A DNA stretch of 9,345 bases, taken from NCBI GenBank assembly GCA_030612305.1, contig JAUWOG010000057.1, positions 1-9,345 on the forward strand, read 5' to 3'. The stretch comes from Armatimonadota bacterium (GTDB taxonomy: Bacteria; Armatimonadota; Zipacnadia; Zipacnadales; UBA11051). The notes under the pieces are model-generated. The model was given only the letters and a program-made list of their open reading frames with translations, searched no databases and was not told the origin of the DNA. A program made the position numbers and the translations under genes. Below, one piece after another: positions 7,714 to 9,345 of this stretch (positions are counted from its first letter, which is position 1; the number at the start of each line of letters is the position of its first letter).

Positions 7714-7744
7714 AAGGCCGCAGGCAAAGATGGCCTGCGGCCTT
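7714..7744 (-). terminator. Intrinsic terminator of fhs, probably bidirectional
   Basis: A perfect 12-bp stem (7714-7725 with 7733-7744, core GGCCGCAGGC) encloses a 7-base loop. Read on the minus strand it runs directly into five T residues (the A-run 7711-7715), the classic form for ending fhs, whose stop codon is 32 bases away. Read on the plus strand it follows the lyase stop by 40 bases, but the trailing sequence is only weakly T-rich (TTCGCGATTCTT), so it should be less efficient in that direction. Confidence 0.85.
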
Positions 7745-7775
7745 CGCGATTCTTCCTGTTGATATCTGTGGCGGC

Positions 7776-9345
7776 TCAGAACAGGCCGACGATGTTGCCG
7801 TCCTCGTCAATGTCCACGTCCACGGCTGCGGGTCTGGTCGGGAGGCCGGGCATGGTGCGCATCTCGCCGCAAAGCGGATAGAGGAAGCCGGCCCCCAGCG
7901 ACGGCTTGATGTCTCGGACCGGTACGGTGAAGCCGGTTGGCCGCCCCTTGAGGTCGGGATCGTGGCTCAGCGACAGGTGCGTCTTCGCCATACAGATCGG
8001 CAGGTTGTCATAACCCAGCTTGGTGAACTGCCGGATCTTGCTCTCCGCCAGGGGGGCGTACTCGACGCCCTCGGCACCGTAGATTTCCGTGGCGATAGTC
8101 TCGATCTTCTCCTTGATGGATGCCTCCAGCGGATAGAGGAAGTGGAAGTCATTGTCCTGCTCGCAGACTGCCTTGACGGCCTCGGCGAGTTCGACTCCGC
8201 CCGCCCCGCCCTCGGCATGGACGCGGGTCTCGACGGCTGCCTTGGCTCCTGCGGCGAGAGCTTCCTCCCTGACTGCGGCGATCTCTGCGGCCGTGTCTGT
8301 GGGGAATATGTTGACGGCCACGACGACGGGCAGGCCCATCTTGCCCATGTTCTCGATGTGCTTGGCCAGGTTCTGGCAGCCCTCGCGCACCGCCGAGACG
8401 TTCTCAGTCTCGATCTCTTTCTTCGGGGGCTTGCGACCGGGCTTGAACTCGAATGCCCCGCCGTGGAGTTTCATCGCTCTGATGGTAGCGACGATGACGA
8501 CCGCAGATGGCTTCATGTTGCCGACGCGGCACTTGATGTTAAGGAACTTCTCGGCTCCACAGTCGGCTCCGAAGCCGGCCTCGGTGACTACATAGTCGGC
8601 GAGCTTGATGGCGATCTTGTCGGCGAGAATGGAGTTGGTGCCGATGGCGATATTGGCGAACGGGCCGGCGTGGACAAGGACCGGGCCGCCGTCGAGGCCC
8701 TGGGCAAGGTTGGGCCTGATGGCGTCCTTCATCAGCACTGTCATTGCTCCGGCGGCGTCAAGGGCCTCCGCAGTGACCGGGTTCCGATCGTTATCAGTCG
8801 CGACCTGAATGCGGCCAAAGCGCTGCCGCATGTCCTGCAGACCGCTGGTCAGCGCCAGGATAGCCATCACCTCGGAGGCCACCGTGATGTCGAACTGCGC
8901 TTCCCGAGGCCAGCCGCCGGTCTTGCCGCCGAGGCCGGTGATGACGCTGCGCAGCGCAACGTCATTCATGTCCACGGCACGGTTCCAGCTAATGGACATC
9001 GGGTCTATGTTGAGCGGGTTCTTGTGCCAGAGGCTGGCGTCAATCATTGCGGCGAGGAGGTTATTGGCCGCTCCGACGGCATGGATATCGCCGGTGAAAT
9101 GCAGATTGATACCCTCCATCGGCACGACCTGCACATAGCCGCCGCCACACGCGCCGCCCTTGATCCCGAAGGTCGGGCCCATGGACGGCTCGCGCACCGT
9201 GCATAGGGCCTTCTCGCCCACGTGGCGCAGGGCCTGTCCGAGGCCGAGGGTGATGACGGTCTTACCCTCCCCCAGAGGTGTCGGGGTCACCGCGGTGACC
9301 AGGCCAAGCTTCGCGTCGGGTTCGTCGTTGAGCCGGTCAATCACC
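7776..9345 (-). CDS. fhs: Formate-tetrahydrofolate ligase (5' end beyond window)
   Basis: The cytoplasmic enzyme joins formate to tetrahydrofolate with ATP hydrolysis, giving 10-formyl-THF for purine and formyl-Met synthesis or the methyl branch of the Wood-Ljungdahl pathway. About 523 codons are visible; relative to the usual ~555-560 residues, roughly 35-45 N-terminal residues are missing. The GTG at 9344 is an internal Val, not a start, because the family has a helical N-terminal segment before this point. Counting from that codon, the nucleotide loop TPTPLGEGKT is at 20-29, the first family signature GIKGGACGGGY at 60-70, followed by QVVPMEGINLHFTGD, and the second signature VATIRAMKLHGG lies mid-protein. 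The C-terminus ends in the typical GLF. Cys66 replaces the usual second Ala of the first signature. The gene converges on the lyase gene and ends at a strong terminator. No other one-carbon gene is visible, so its pathway role cannot be decided. Confidence 0.97.
   Translation of the reverse strand, partial: VIDRLNDEPDAKLGLVTAVTPTPLGEGKTVITLGLGQALRHVGEKALCTVREPSMGPTFGIKGGACGGGYVQVVPMEGINLHFTGDIHAVGAANNLLAAMIDASLWHKNPLNIDPMSISWNRAVDMNDVALRSVITGLGGKTGGWPREAQFDITVASEVMAILALTSGLQDMRQRFGRIQVATDNDRNPVTAEALDAAGAMTVLMKDAIRPNLAQGLDGGPVLVHAGPFANIAIGTNSILADKIAIKLADYVVTEAGFGADCGAEKFLNIKCRVGNMKPSAVVIVATIRAMKLHGGAFEFKPGRKPPKKEIETENVSAVREGCQNLAKHIENMGKMGLPVVVAVNIFPTDTAAEIAAVREEALAAGAKAAVETRVHAEGGAGGVELAEAVKAVCEQDNDFHFLYPLEASIKEKIETIATEIYGAEGVEYAPLAESKIRQFTKLGYDNLPICMAKTHLSLSHDPDLKGRPTGFTVPVRDIKPSLGAGFLYPLCGEMRTMPGLPTRPAAVDVDIDEDGNIVGLF

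Noticed and set aside
7683..9206. A 507-codon open frame on the plus strand
   Set aside because: It is antisense to fhs, whose signatures and C-terminus are unmistakable. The plus-strand translation is low-complexity, rich in Gly, Asp, Val and His, with no recognisable domain.
1..9345. tRNA, rRNA, CRISPR array, insertion sequence or riboswitch
   Set aside because: I saw no cloverleaf, repeat-spacer pattern, transposase motif, terminal inverted repeats or known riboswitch core on either strand. The repeated DNA present is explained by propeller loops and the proline tract.

Overview
The window comes from a GC-rich bacterium. A secreted heparinase II/III-type protein joined to a GH67N-like domain and an FG-GAP propeller, next to a formate-tetrahydrofolate ligase, would fit Armatimonadota, Planctomycetota or another polysaccharide-degrading phylum. 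That placement is an inference from gene content; no taxonomic marker is present.

Layout, left to right: (1) a large exported protein on the minus strand, 1008 codons visible, starting at 3024 and running off the left edge; (2) a 259-bp divergent intergenic region; (3) a small stand-alone receiver (CheY-like) protein on the plus strand, 3284-3706; (4) an exported 1259-residue heparinase II/III-like polysaccharide lyase with a C-terminal FG-GAP propeller on the plus strand, 3894-7673; (5) a short convergent gap holding a strong hairpin terminator; (6) fhs, formate-tetrahydrofolate ligase, on the minus strand, with its start beyond the right edge.

The main result is that the two large exported proteins are paralogs. 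Both carry a signal peptide, the same GH67N-like alpha/beta domain (about 30 of 72 residues identical in one gapless stretch, counted by eye), an alpha-helical toroid domain and a heparinase II/III-type beta-sandwich. They then diverge. The plus-strand copy keeps the His-Gly-His-Ala-Asp motif expected of an active lyase and ends in a calcium-loop propeller. The minus-strand copy has an added N-terminal carbohydrate-binding-like domain and a ten-proline linker, has lost the HGHAD motif, and ends in a different beta-sandwich. A plausible reading is a divergent locus for recognising and cleaving a uronic-acid-containing polysaccharide, with one active lyase and one repurposed or binding paralog. 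The receiver protein lies between them on the lyase side and could share its transcript. The ligase is a housekeeping or one-carbon gene that appears unrelated to the locus.
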